The notes under the pieces are model-generated. The model did no database searches. It saw nothing but the letters and a program-made list of their open reading frames with translations, and had not been told where the DNA came from. Source: Chryseobacterium gallinarum (GTDB lineage: Bacteria; Bacteroidota; Bacteroidia; Flavobacteriales; Weeksellaceae). From it: a DNA stretch of 64,000 nucleotides. The stretch is taken from assembly GCF_001021975.1 (NCBI RefSeq), contig NZ_CP009928.1, positions 186,001 through 250,000 of the forward strand, read 5' to 3'. This document shows, piece by piece, positions 55,008 through 63,573 of the stretch (the stretch's first letter is position 1; each line of letters starts with the position of its first letter). A program made the translations under genes and the position numbers.

Positions 55008-55374
55008 ACTTTTTTATTTTCTGATTTTTATTCTAATTGGAATTATTACTAATGCCCAAAAGATACAGATATGGAATAAAAAATTAAACACAAATATCAT
55101 ATTACACCAGAAAGTAAGTAACGATAGTACATGGTTACTCATAGATAAAAAAGAAAATAAATGGCTGGGGAAAGATGTAAATATAAAAACTGTAAATTAC
55201 TGGAATAACGCCCCAATAGACATCACCGCCAATTGTAAGACAAATATTTTAGTAATTAAACGAACTTTTTTAGGGAATAGTATTGTGGGTGATAAACTCT
55301 ATTTCAAAAAAAACAAGAATAAATATTATTTCCATTCTCTTAAAGAATTTGAACAAAAGAAAAATATAGACTGA
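54979..55374 (+). CDS. Small exported protein, candidate immunity protein 1
   Basis: 131 residues with a signal peptide (LFYFLIFILIGIITNAQ). The start overlaps the end of the effector gene by 29 bases; a later ATG is not available before the signal. The mature part is about 100 residues, beta-rich, with a single Cys. It should reside in the periplasm, where a peptidoglycan-degrading effector would act, so it is a fair immunity candidate by position. The family is unknown. A decayed copy of its 3' end lies at 56331-56400. Confidence 0.65.
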   Translation: MKIVAIRKIKLFYFLIFILIGIITNAQKIQIWNKKLNTNIILHQKVSNDSTWLLIDKKENKWLGKDVNIKTVNYWNNAPIDITANCKTNILVIKRTFLGNSIVGDKLYFKKNKNKYYFHSLKEFEQKKNID

Positions 55375-55417
55375 AATCAGAAATTAGAACTGGAAAAAAC
55401 ATTCCAAAATTGAAAAC

Positions 55418-55783
55418 ATGATGATTAAAGCATTCATTGCTCTATTTTTACTGGCTTTTCATTTTACCTATTCTCAAAATATTGTAGGCAATTATTCTTG
55501 TAGTGAATCTAAATGCAAACTCAGCTTAAAAATAGAATCTAACAATCATTTCTCCTTTAATACAAGTAAAAATAAAAGAATAAAAGGAATTGTAAAACTT
55601 TCCAAAGAAGATCATGTAACTTATCTGGATTTTGGAAATGGCATAAGTGCAATGTTTGATAAGGATACCATCTCTATTCAAAACTCAGGAAATTCTATGA
55701 ATCCTTTTGTACGTTTTAAGGAATGTAATGAAATGTATATTCACTTAGTGAAAAAGAATGAACTGTATACTTCTAAAAAGTAA
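55418..55783 (+). CDS. Small exported protein, candidate immunity protein 2
   Basis: 121 residues with a signal peptide (MMIKAFIALFLLAFHFTYSQ). The mature part begins NIVGNYSCSESKCKLSLKIESNNHFSF, a start seen in lipocalin-like small proteins, with three cysteines in total. Family unassigned. It lies 43 bases after the previous exported protein and overlaps the next by 26 bases. Confidence 0.62.
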   Translation: MMIKAFIALFLLAFHFTYSQNIVGNYSCSESKCKLSLKIESNNHFSFNTSKNKRIKGIVKLSKEDHVTYLDFGNGISAMFDKDTISIQNSGNSMNPFVRFKECNEMYIHLVKKNELYTSKK

Positions 55784-56162
55784 AATACTTGTGCTCCTAC
55801 TATTATCCTTATTTAGTAATGCACAATATCAGATTATTGCTAAAAAGGATTTAAATTTAGATAAATCTCAGGATGTTATTTATAAAGATTCTATAACCAA
55901 TAACTTGGTATTTGAATATGCAAAAAATAATAAGAACAAGAAAAATGATACAATATCTTTTTTCTCAAATTATAAAGCAGAGTCAGGGAGCGTAAATATC
56001 AATGTAATAAAAAATGTTATCCATATTAAATTTACATATGCACCAAAGTATCTTGACTTTGATATATTGTATTTTAGCTATGATAAAGTTAAAATGGATT
56101 GGTTTTTAACTTATCTTTTAAGTTCAAGAACAAATCCCTTAAGTGAAAAAACTAATGACTGA
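55758..56162 (+). CDS. Small exported protein, candidate immunity protein 3
   Basis: 134 residues. The hydrophobic stretch SKILVLLLLSLFSNAQ near the N-terminus is a signal peptide. The mature part is charged and starts YQIIAKKDLNLDKSQDVIYKDSI, resembling repeat-type beta proteins of Bacteroidota. The start overlaps the previous gene by 26 bases. It is the last intact gene before a stretch of gene remnants. Function is unknown. Confidence 0.62.
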   Translation: MNCILLKSKILVLLLLSLFSNAQYQIIAKKDLNLDKSQDVIYKDSITNNLVFEYAKNNKNKKNDTISFFSNYKAESGSVNINVIKNVIHIKFTYAPKYLDFDILYFSYDKVKMDWFLTYLLSSRTNPLSEKTND

Positions 56163-56190
56163 AAAATGCCAATACAAGATACCTAGAAAA

Positions 56191-56292
56191 ATGAATGTAT
56201 CTTTAAAAAACAGCAACTTCGATGAAGTTCAGGAAAAGTTATTGGATAATAAAAAATATATTATAAAATGTTCAAAGCAAAATCTAGAATAA
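56191..56292 (+). CDS. 33-residue frame of doubtful meaning
   Basis: ATG at 56191 to TAA at 56290. Lysine- and asparagine-rich, no recognisable domain. It follows the third exported-protein gene and precedes a gene remnant, so it may be debris from a lost gene. Confidence 0.25.
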   Translation: MNVSLKNSNFDEVQEKLLDNKKYIIKCSKQNLE

Positions 56293-56330
56293 TAAAGGGT
56301 TTTGGACTTATTATGTAGTTGATAACTTTA

Positions 56331-56400
56331 TTTCAAAAACAAGAATAACTATTATTTCCATTCTCTTAAAGAATTTGAACAAAAGAAAAGTATAGATTAG
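56331..56400 (+). pseudogene. Decayed copy of candidate immunity protein 1 (3' end)
   Basis: About 70 bases match 55291-55374 closely, with small deletions and substitutions that break the frame. Both include a run reading TTTCCATTCTCTTAAAGAAT and a following GAACAAAAGAAA. No 5' part remains. Confidence 0.8.
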
Positions 56401-56546
56401 AAATCTAATGACATTGACATGTGTTCAATAATAAACAGAACTAAACCTAACATATTTTAACAAACTTTACCTATTTTTTACCATTTATAAACCTTATTAG
56501 GAATAATTGTTGATTTTTTTCTAACACACCCCAAAATAAAATAGTT

Positions 56547-56762
56547 ATGAAAAAGTTTTTGCTGACAGCCATTGGAATAGGAATATTTGCAGTGAGTTGT
56601 GGAACCAAAGAATCGACAATGTCAACGGGTAACCGTGATTCAGCAGCAGCAGAGCAAGCGAGAAAAGCACCTGCTACCACTGATACGATGAATACAAAAC
56701 AGGTCCCTCCTGATACCATCAAGACAAAAATAGATTCCATGGCACAGACTCCTGTCAAATAA
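56547..56762 (+). CDS. Small lipoprotein, DT(I/L)KTK family 1
   Basis: 71 residues. The signal KKFLLTAIGIGIFAVSC gives a lipobox AVSC with Cys18. The mature part is disordered-looking, rich in Ser, Thr, Ala and Pro. It ends PPDTIKTKIDSMAQTPVK. The C-terminus is similar to the lipoprotein at 58563-58772 (ADTLKTKTDSARHK), and the two lie on either side of a serine hydrolase gene. Likely outer-membrane or periplasmic. Function is unknown. A terminator follows at 56790-56822. Confidence 0.72.
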   Translation: MKKFLLTAIGIGIFAVSCGTKESTMSTGNRDSAAAEQARKAPATTDTMNTKQVPPDTIKTKIDSMAQTPVK

Positions 56763-56789
56763 TTAATATAAACGTTTAACTTAAAATGG

Positions 56790-56822
56790 AAAATCCGCAG
56801 ATGAAAGCTCTGCGGATTTTTT
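56790..56822. terminator. Terminator hairpin
   Basis: AAAATCCGCAGA pairs with TCTGCGGATTTT, followed by a T-run. It ends the small lipoprotein gene and can also act on the convergent serine hydrolase gene. Confidence 0.85.
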
Positions 56823-56873
56823 ATTTATTTTAGTTTTTTTATAGTAGGCTTACAACATAAAGCATCTACAGTA

Positions 56874-58367
56874 CTATTTTATTTTCCTGAATGTAATTCC
56901 ACCGTGCATATCCATAGTAACTCCATTGATGTCTCCTTTATCATCCAGGGTAAAATTAAAATCGAAATCAGGATTCATTTGCTGTGGAACTTCTTCTGTT
57001 AATTCTGAAGCAAAAAGGTCATACTGCCGGTGCATCAATAGAAATTTGAAAGTTGGAAAACGGACGTACAGGTTATTTCCTTCTTTAACAATCGTTAATG
57101 TTCCATATCCTTTATTAAAATACTCACCGCAATATAAATCAAGATCATGGGTTGGCTTTTTCTTTTCATTGATAGCCGTCCGGATTCTTTTATGCGGCTT
57201 GGCAATATCACCTATACTCTTTTCATAGGAATAAGGTTTGCCATGATCTAACCCAAGCATACGGATTGAAATCATATTGGCAATGGTATTGGATATATCG
57301 GAATTCTGCTGATTGCTTAAAACGGCTATCCCCAGTTTTTCAGCCGGAAATAGAAAAATATTAGAATTGAAGCCTGATACTCCTCCAGCATGCCACACCT
57401 TATAATGACCTTTGAAAACCTGAGTAAGCCAACCATACCCGCAACCAAACAGGTAATTTTTGGCATCCGGACTGGCCGGAGGAGCGCCATCAATCATGAC
57501 TTTGGCACTCATTGCATTTTTTATGTATTCTTTTGAAATAAGCTCTTGTTTTTCAAAACTTCCATAGTTTAACCAAAGTCTGATCCAGTTGGCCAAATCA
57601 GCTGCAGAACTGTTAACCGCAGCTCCCGGTTTATCATTTTCAGGTCTCTGAAACAGTACTTTCTCAATATTTTTTTGGTAAAGTCCATACGGGTAGGAAA
57701 AATCAGGCTGTGTTATCATTTCATCCACAGATGTGCTACTATGATCCATCTTTAAAGGAACAAAGATTTTCTGTCTGATAAGATCATCCCAGCTTTTACC
57801 ATTTACCTGCTCTGCAATAGCTCCCAGCATGAGATATCCAAAATTGCTGTATTTCCAGCTATTTTTAGGTTCTCCATTTTCTTTGATAAAGGGAAGTCTT
57901 TGCATCAGATCTATACGTTTAGATGCGGGAAAGAAAATGTAGGTTCCATCTATACTCCCCAATCCGCTTCTGTGTTCCAGTAAATCTTCGATTGTGATGA
58001 GATTGTTCATTCTATCCGTAGAAAATGTCAGGTAAGGAATATATCGTGAAGGTTTATCCTGAATGGATATTTTCTTTTCACTTTCCAACATACCTATTAA
58101 GGCGGATGTAAATGATTTGGTATTGCTTCCGATGCTAAAAACGGTATTGGGAGTTACGGGAAGTTTATTTTCATAATCCCTGTATCCATAACCTTTAGAA
58201 TAAGTGACCTCATTATTTTTGACAATTACTATGGATATTCCTACAGCCTGATAATCTTTCATGATGGCATTGATCTCTTCATCAATTCCCTTAAGGTTTT
58301 CTTTTGGCTCCTGGCTCAACATAAAAGTGTATAATAGCAGGGGCAGCAGGTAAAGTATTTTTTTCAT
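56874..58367 (-). CDS. Serine hydrolase of the class C beta-lactamase/PBP4 type
   Basis: 497 residues with a signal peptide (LYLLPLLLYTFMLSQ). The beta-lactamase-fold motifs are complete: SNTK (Ser81, Lys84), YSN (173-175) and HAGGVSGF. About 100 C-terminal residues form an extra beta-barrel-like domain (ending NGVTMDMHGGITFRK). Such enzymes are often esterases, peptidases or D-aminopeptidases rather than drug-hydrolysing lactamases, so resistance cannot be inferred. Periplasmic location is likely. It is convergent with the preceding lipoprotein gene. Confidence 0.86.
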   Translation of the reverse strand: MKKILYLLPLLLYTFMLSQEPKENLKGIDEEINAIMKDYQAVGISIVIVKNNEVTYSKGYGYRDYENKLPVTPNTVFSIGSNTKSFTSALIGMLESEKKISIQDKPSRYIPYLTFSTDRMNNLITIEDLLEHRSGLGSIDGTYIFFPASKRIDLMQRLPFIKENGEPKNSWKYSNFGYLMLGAIAEQVNGKSWDDLIRQKIFVPLKMDHSSTSVDEMITQPDFSYPYGLYQKNIEKVLFQRPENDKPGAAVNSSAADLANWIRLWLNYGSFEKQELISKEYIKNAMSAKVMIDGAPPASPDAKNYLFGCGYGWLTQVFKGHYKVWHAGGVSGFNSNIFLFPAEKLGIAVLSNQQNSDISNTIANMISIRMLGLDHGKPYSYEKSIGDIAKPHKRIRTAINEKKKPTHDLDLYCGEYFNKGYGTLTIVKEGNNLYVRFPTFKFLLMHRQYDLFASELTEEVPQQMNPDFDFNFTLDDKGDINGVTMDMHGGITFRKIK

Positions 58368-58524
58368 GGTTTTATTTTTAAGATCAACTGAGTATTGTTC
58401 TCTTTATTTTTTTCATTGATGATTTGATATGCATAGCATCATATTTTTTCACTCCTCTTATTACATTAAAAACAATTTTATCATAATATGGATCTGATCA
58501 TCAATAAAAATATTAATATTTTAC

Positions 58525-58532
58525 TATATTTG
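58525..58532 (+). promoter_or_regulatory. TAnnTTTG -7 box before small lipoprotein 2
   Basis: TATATTTG fits the consensus, 30 bases before the start codon at 58563. Confidence 0.5.
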
Positions 58533-58562
58533 ATTAGACTAACATCAAAAAAATAAAATAGT

Positions 58563-58772
58563 ATGAAAAAAATCTGGATAGTAGCTGTATTAGGTCTTCT
58601 TTTCTTGGGAAGCTGTGCTCAAAATAAAGAAAAGAGAGAAGAGTTTAAAGATGAACACAATAAAGAATCTTTGCGAAACAAAATGGGAGATTCAGCTGTA
58701 GCTAATTCTGAACCGGCACCCATCGCTGCCGATACCTTAAAAACAAAAACAGACAGTGCCCGTCATAAATAA
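58563..58772 (+). CDS. Small lipoprotein, DT(I/L)KTK family 2
   Basis: 69 residues. The signal KKIWIVAVLGLLFLGSC gives a lipobox LGSC with Cys18. The mature part begins very charged (NKEKREEFKDEHNKESLRNK) and ends ADTLKTKTDSARHK, resembling the end of the lipoprotein at 56547-56762. It is divergent from the serine hydrolase gene and ends in a hairpin. Function is unknown. Confidence 0.72.
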   Translation: MKKIWIVAVLGLLFLGSCAQNKEKREEFKDEHNKESLRNKMGDSAVANSEPAPIAADTLKTKTDSARHK

Positions 58773-59146
58773 AACCACAAATCCACAGATGTTCTGTGGA
58801 TTTGCACTTAAAAAAACTTGACTGAAAAAAAACCGGGCAATCAGCCCCGATTGTATGATGTTTCCCTTGGTATAATCCAGATATACAAAAGGTATTATAT
58901 CTCAAAATAATGAATAATTACCAGTTCCTTATTAAATTTATAGCTGATTCCCTTGTTCTGCTATCTCAGAAATAGCTATTCTTCAAATAAGGAAATACCT
59001 AGAGAGTGATGATGATCATAGTTCCGTAAGATTGGCGCAAAGATAGGTTAGCAGACTGCTTAAGAGAAATAATAGGTTATCCATTTTCATGAAAATAGTA
59101 AGATAGAGTTAAAAAAAATAACTAATTTTTAATTATTTTCAGGAAA
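58773..59146. other. Intergenic region with a hairpin
   Basis: A stem CAAATCCACAGA/TCTGTGGATTTG lies at 58778-58804 right after the lipoprotein stop codon. The remaining 340 bases hold no gene and no other clear element. Confidence 0.6.
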
Positions 59147-60751
59147 TCAACCATTTTTAGCTGATTGATTTTCAGCTTCAAGGTATTTAATATAGGCTGA
59201 AGGAGAGAAATCAGTAACAGCTTTAAATACGGTTGCAAACTTGCTGTGGGAAGAAAAACCACATTCATCAGCCAGAATACTTATTTTATATTGTCTGTAT
59301 TTTTCATCATTAATCAATTTATCTACAATATAATTGATTCTTAACCGGTTGATGTACGTTTTAAAGTCAGCATTTTTATGCTTATTAATCACATAGGAAA
59401 GATATTTGGTATTGGTGCTGAGTTCACCGGCCAGAAAAGAAAGAGACATTCCTTTACTGTTATAAAGGTTTCCTTTTTCAAAGCTTTCGAGAAGTTCAAG
59501 CAATTTGGATTCTGTTTCGGAGGTCATCAGGGATTCGTTTCTTTTTCGGTCATCCTCACTGTCTTTTTCATCTATTTCCTCTACTGAAATATTGGAAAAT
59601 TCAAGGTTATCTGCTTTTTTCAGCACCTGTCCGCTATTGGCTATGGGTTGTAAACGGGCTCTTATAATATTCCTGAATTTTGAGTATTGTCTTTTCTGCC
59701 TGGTTCTAAAGAAAGTGATCAAACCAACTAAGGATACCAACAAAACTATAATGGTTGTATTTTTAACGATATTGAGTCTGCTCTTTTTGTTATTCTTATT
59801 TTCTGAAGGCTCCAGGTTTTTCAATACAAATCCGTGGTTACGGGCCGCAATACTATCGTAGGCCCTTACATATTTCACAGCATATAAGGAAGCTTTAAAA
59901 TTATCACCGGTTCCTTCATAGTAATCATTAATATTAGAATAAACAGCTTTTTTCAGTTTGATGCTTCTGGATGTATCAGCAATTTTCTCAGCTTTTTTAA
60001 GATATAGTTCAGCATCTTCCCAGTTTTTTTGTTTCAGGCGGATTCCCCCCAAACCATTATAAACCAGGCCCAGAATGCAGCTTCCCTTTGTAAGAAGTCT
60101 TTCAGCTTTCCGGTAATAGTTTTCAGAAACAGCATAATCATTAAGCTTAAAATACACATCGCCCAACAACTGATAGGAAGCCGCTTCGGTCCTGTCTTCA
60201 TTCTGGGTGTTTATTTTCTCAAAACACTTCAATGAAACTTCAATATACCGTATAGCCTCTGAATAGTTTCCCTGCTCCATTTCATAGTAAGCCATTTCCT
60301 GGTTGAGCAGCCCTGCCATCTCATGACTCTTGTGTCTATCACTGATCTTTTGGGAAGCTTCTAATCCTTTTACAATATATTTTTTTGATCTTTCATGAAG
60401 ACCTACCTGGCGGTACTGCCTGGCCAGGAGCCTGCTCACATAAGCCATCCACTCCTGGTCATTCATCTGATTGATGAGAGAGTACGCATTTTCACTATAA
60501 CAGATTGCTTTTTTAAAATCTCCGCCAAAATGGTACAATTCTGAAGAAAGTATAAGACTCTTTACCTTTTCCAATGGTTCTTGTGCCGATATATAGAGAG
60601 AATCAGCAGTTCTGATTGCTTTTGGTAAATCTTTATGGGAAGTAACAACAGAGGTTCTTTCACAGATCTGATCGAAATTATTCTTTTTTTGTCCTAATAA
60701 GGAGTTTGCTGTGACAAGCAAAAACAAAAGCTGCAGTAAATTTTTAGACAT
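59147..60751 (-). CDS. TPR-containing AraC-type membrane regulator
   Basis: 534 residues. A signal/anchor start (LLQLLFLLVTANSLLGQ) is followed by about 270 residues of TPR-like helical repeats (NYSEAIRYIEVSLKCFEK, NDYAVSENYYRKAERLL, WEDAELYLKKAEKI). A membrane helix lies near 325-348 (NTTIIVLLVSLVGLITFF). The cytoplasmic end is an AraC DNA-binding domain (SLSFLAGELSTNTKYLSYVINKHKN, then ISILADECGFSSHSKFATVFKAVT). This layout is frequent in Bacteroidota, where periplasmic TPRs sense a signal and the cytoplasmic domain binds DNA. Target genes are unknown. Confidence 0.88.
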   Translation of the reverse strand: MSKNLLQLLFLLVTANSLLGQKKNNFDQICERTSVVTSHKDLPKAIRTADSLYISAQEPLEKVKSLILSSELYHFGGDFKKAICYSENAYSLINQMNDQEWMAYVSRLLARQYRQVGLHERSKKYIVKGLEASQKISDRHKSHEMAGLLNQEMAYYEMEQGNYSEAIRYIEVSLKCFEKINTQNEDRTEAASYQLLGDVYFKLNDYAVSENYYRKAERLLTKGSCILGLVYNGLGGIRLKQKNWEDAELYLKKAEKIADTSRSIKLKKAVYSNINDYYEGTGDNFKASLYAVKYVRAYDSIAARNHGFVLKNLEPSENKNNKKSRLNIVKNTTIIVLLVSLVGLITFFRTRQKRQYSKFRNIIRARLQPIANSGQVLKKADNLEFSNISVEEIDEKDSEDDRKRNESLMTSETESKLLELLESFEKGNLYNSKGMSLSFLAGELSTNTKYLSYVINKHKNADFKTYINRLRINYIVDKLINDEKYRQYKISILADECGFSSHSKFATVFKAVTDFSPSAYIKYLEAENQSAKNG

Positions 60752-61050
60752 AAAAAAACAAATTATTATTTTTATAATAATTCATCATTTCTTCTCTGGG
60801 TGTCTTTTTGTTTTTTACAAAACTACTAATATTTTATTTTTTATTAAAATATTCAACTGTAATTTAATCATTTAAACTAAAATAGCCATTTATGTTAATT
60901 TTAATAATAAGCTCAAAATAATAAATGATCATCTTTCCTATCAGATATACTCTGTCATAAAATCAACCTTCCCAAAGAATTATTTTTAATCTGATCAACT
61001 TAATTGTCATCATATTTATTACATTTGTAGTGAATGAATAAAAAGTTTTT
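60752..61050. other. Divergent intergenic region
   Basis: A+T-rich region between the TPR/AraC regulator (minus) and the thioredoxin-like gene (plus). It contains a promoter box at 61020-61027. No gene is seen. Confidence 0.6.
61020..61027 (+). promoter_or_regulatory. TAnnTTTG -7 box before thioredoxin-like gene
   Basis: TACATTTG fits the consensus, 23 bases before the start codon. Confidence 0.55.
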
Positions 61051-62211
61051 ATGAAAAAAATAGCATTATTTTCTTCTTTATTGATAGGAGCCCTGGCGCT
61101 GGCACAGGGAATCAAATTTGAAGACAGTAACTTTGCCACTATCCTGGCGAAAGCAAAAAAAGAAAACAAACTGGTATTTGTAGATGCCTATGCCTCCTGG
61201 TGCGGACCATGTAAACTGATGGTAAAAAATATTTTCCCCCTTCAGAGTGTGGGTGATTATTACAACTCACATTTCATTAATGCTAAAATTGATATGGAAA
61301 AAGGAGAAGGAATAGCCCTTGCAAAAAAATATAATGTAAAGGCATTCCCAACTTATTTATTTATCAATGGAGATGGTGAAGCTGTCCACAGAACATTAGG
61401 ATACGTGGAGGAAAAAGACTTTATCCAGTTTGCAAAGGATGCAGAAGATCCTAACAAAAGGCTTACTGCTTTAAAGCAAAAATTTGAAAACGGTGAAAAA
61501 GATCCTGAATTTTTGAAAAATCTTGCAGGACTTACCATGTACAATGATGCTGATTTTGCAGGAAAAGTCATGAACCGTTATTTCCAGCAAAAAACAACAC
61601 TTGATCAGGAAGATATTCAGATGTTGCTTTCAGGTACCCAAAGTACAGACAGTCCTCTGTATACCATTTTCCATGAAAAGAAAGCCGATATCATAAAGTT
61701 TCTTCCTGCAGATAAGTATGAAAAATTCGATAAGAACATAAAGCTGAATACTGTTGCCAAAAAGGCCTATAACGCGGATACAAAAACCTGGAATGATAAT
61801 TATTTTATGACTGAAGCCCAGAAATTCTTAAGCAAAGAAGAAGCTGAGAAAATCTATAAAAGAATGAAGGCTAACAGGGCATTAAAGAATAAGGATATTC
61901 CTGCGTACGAAAAACTGATCCTTGAGTTGTATAAAGATACTTCTGCTGCAAGCTCTGAAGAATTGAATTCCCTTGCATGGAACTTCTTTGAAAATGTAAA
62001 CAATAAGGCTTCTTTGGAAAAAGCTATTGCCTGGGCGCAGGAATCTGTAAAGAAAGACCAGAACTACGCCAATACAGATACACTGGCTAATCTTTACAAT
62101 AAAATCGGGGATAAGAAAAATGCCAAACTATGGGCTGAAAAGTCTATTGAGTTGGCAAAAAGCACCGGAGAGGATTTTTCAGACACTGAAAAATTACTGA
62201 AAAGCTTATAA
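61051..62211 (+). CDS. Exported thioredoxin-like protein
   Basis: 386 residues with a signal peptide (MKKIALFSSLLIGALALAQG). The thioredoxin domain occupies about 25-145, with active site WCGPC (Cys51, Cys54) and the cis-Pro stretch VKAFPTYLFINGDG. The remaining 240 residues are helical with TPR-like character near the end (SLAWNFFENVNNKASLEKAIAWAQ, LANLYNKIGDKKNAKLWAEKS). It probably acts in periplasmic disulfide exchange, its partner bound by the helical part. The partner is not evident here. A strong terminator follows. Confidence 0.88.
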   Translation: MKKIALFSSLLIGALALAQGIKFEDSNFATILAKAKKENKLVFVDAYASWCGPCKLMVKNIFPLQSVGDYYNSHFINAKIDMEKGEGIALAKKYNVKAFPTYLFINGDGEAVHRTLGYVEEKDFIQFAKDAEDPNKRLTALKQKFENGEKDPEFLKNLAGLTMYNDADFAGKVMNRYFQQKTTLDQEDIQMLLSGTQSTDSPLYTIFHEKKADIIKFLPADKYEKFDKNIKLNTVAKKAYNADTKTWNDNYFMTEAQKFLSKEEAEKIYKRMKANRALKNKDIPAYEKLILELYKDTSAASSEELNSLAWNFFENVNNKASLEKAIAWAQESVKKDQNYANTDTLANLYNKIGDKKNAKLWAEKSIELAKSTGEDFSDTEKLLKSL

Positions 62212-62225
62212 TAATATAAAAAGCA

Positions 62226-62255
62226 AAAACCGCAGGAGACTCTGCGGTTTTTTTA
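62226..62255 (+). terminator. Rho-independent terminator
   Basis: AAAACCGCAG pairs with CTGCGGTTTT and runs into seven T. It lies just after the thioredoxin-like gene. Confidence 0.9.
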
Positions 62256-62477
62256 TTGTATAAATTCCCTTAGCTCTTAGATTTTGTTTCTAATTTTAAG
62301 ATATCGGAAAATGATTCTGTCTTCAACACAATGCTTTTAACTTAAAATACTAAAGTGTTCAAAACTTTTGAGACTTTGTGGTGGAGTTCTAACCACTGAT
62401 GACACAGATTGACACAGATGTTTACGGATAGCTTTTAGTACACAAATAAAGCAAATACAGTGATTCGTAGTCTTCTA

Positions 62478-63500
62478 TTAATATTCAAAAAGGACACTTC
62501 CCCATGTAAATCCGCTTCCGAAAGCAGAAAGAAGCACCAGATCCCCTCTCTTAATTTTTCCCTGTTCGATCGCCTCGCTTAAAGCAATTGGAATAGAAGC
62601 AGCTGTAGTATTCCCGTATTTCTGGATATTATTAAATATTTTATCATTCGGTAAACCAAACTTCTCCTGAACAAACTGTGCAATTCTCAGGTTAGCCTGA
62701 TGTGGAATAAACATATCCAGATCCTCAACAGTCTTTCCGGCTTTATTAAGCGCTTCCATCATCGTTTCCGGGAATCTTGTGACTGCATGCTTGAAGACAA
62801 AGTTTCCATTCATAATCGGGTAAACTTCTTTATTCGTCACATGTTCAGGTTCTTTTCTCATTCTGTCACTCCATCCGAATTTAGAACCAGGGAACTGCGT
62901 GCACAACTCATCTGCATATTTTCCCTCAGAATGCATATTTACAGCCAGAATATCTCCTGCATTTTCATCTTCAGTTGCAGAAAGTACAACGGCTCCTGCC
63001 CCATCTCCGAAAATTACAGAAACCCCTCTTCCTTCGTCAGAAAAATCTAATCCGAAAGAATGAACTTCTGCTCCTACAACAAGTATATTTTTATAAGTCC
63101 CGGATTTAATGAATGCATTGGCGACACTCATAGAATATACAAACCCGGAACACTGGTTTCTTACATCTAATGCTCCGATGGTATCACAGCCTAACATATC
63201 CTGCAGCAATACTCCACATCCGGGAAAATAGTAATCGGGAGAAAGGGTTGCAAACACAATATAATCTATATCTTTGGGAGTAAGACCTGCATTCTCAAGC
63301 GCTTTTTCAGCAGCCTTACAACCTAAATATGCAGTGGTCTCCTGGGAATCATTTCTGTTTTTTCTGTGTCTTCGTTCCTTGATGCCTGTTCTCTCTGTAA
63401 TCCATTCATCATTAGTAGTCATTAGTTTGGCTAAATCATCATTTGTAACAACGTTATCTGGAACATAAAATCCCACACCTTTTATTGTACTTTTAATCAT
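62478..63500 (-). CDS. fabH: Beta-ketoacyl-ACP synthase III
   Basis: 340 residues. The catalytic triad is visible: Cys117 in RNQCSGF, His267 in IPHQAN and Asn297 in YGNTTAAS. It also has GDGAGAVVL and GSGFTWGSVL, typical of FabH. It starts fatty acid synthesis by condensing acetyl-CoA (or a branched acyl-CoA, common in Flavobacteria) with malonyl-ACP. It is divergent from the CorA-like gene. It is not linked to the polyketide operon at the other end of the window. Confidence 0.95.
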   Translation of the reverse strand: MIKSTIKGVGFYVPDNVVTNDDLAKLMTTNDEWITERTGIKERRHRKNRNDSQETTAYLGCKAAEKALENAGLTPKDIDYIVFATLSPDYYFPGCGVLLQDMLGCDTIGALDVRNQCSGFVYSMSVANAFIKSGTYKNILVVGAEVHSFGLDFSDEGRGVSVIFGDGAGAVVLSATEDENAGDILAVNMHSEGKYADELCTQFPGSKFGWSDRMRKEPEHVTNKEVYPIMNGNFVFKHAVTRFPETMMEALNKAGKTVEDLDMFIPHQANLRIAQFVQEKFGLPNDKIFNNIQKYGNTTAASIPIALSEAIEQGKIKRGDLVLLSAFGSGFTWGSVLFEY

Positions 63501-63518
63501 ATAGTTTTATAATTTTGG

Positions 63519-63526
63519 CAAAGATA
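63519..63526 (-). promoter_or_regulatory. TAnnTTTG -7 box before fabH
   Basis: On the minus strand TATCTTTG fits the consensus, about 18 bases before the fabH start. A TTG lies 24 bases further upstream (63551-63553), close to the expected -33 spacing. Confidence 0.55.
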
Positions 63527-63573
63527 GAACTTATTTAACACATAGTATTTCAAAATATTAGTATTTTTACTTT

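Larger units (their letters stand above)
56163..56546. other. Region of gene debris
   Basis: Contains the doubtful 33-residue frame and the decayed immunity-gene copy; the rest is A+T-rich and without features. Confidence 0.6.

Noticed and set aside
56874..58367. Beta-lactam resistance gene
   Set aside because: The motifs fit the class C fold, but the long C-terminal domain and context are typical of esterase/peptidase relatives; resistance cannot be inferred.
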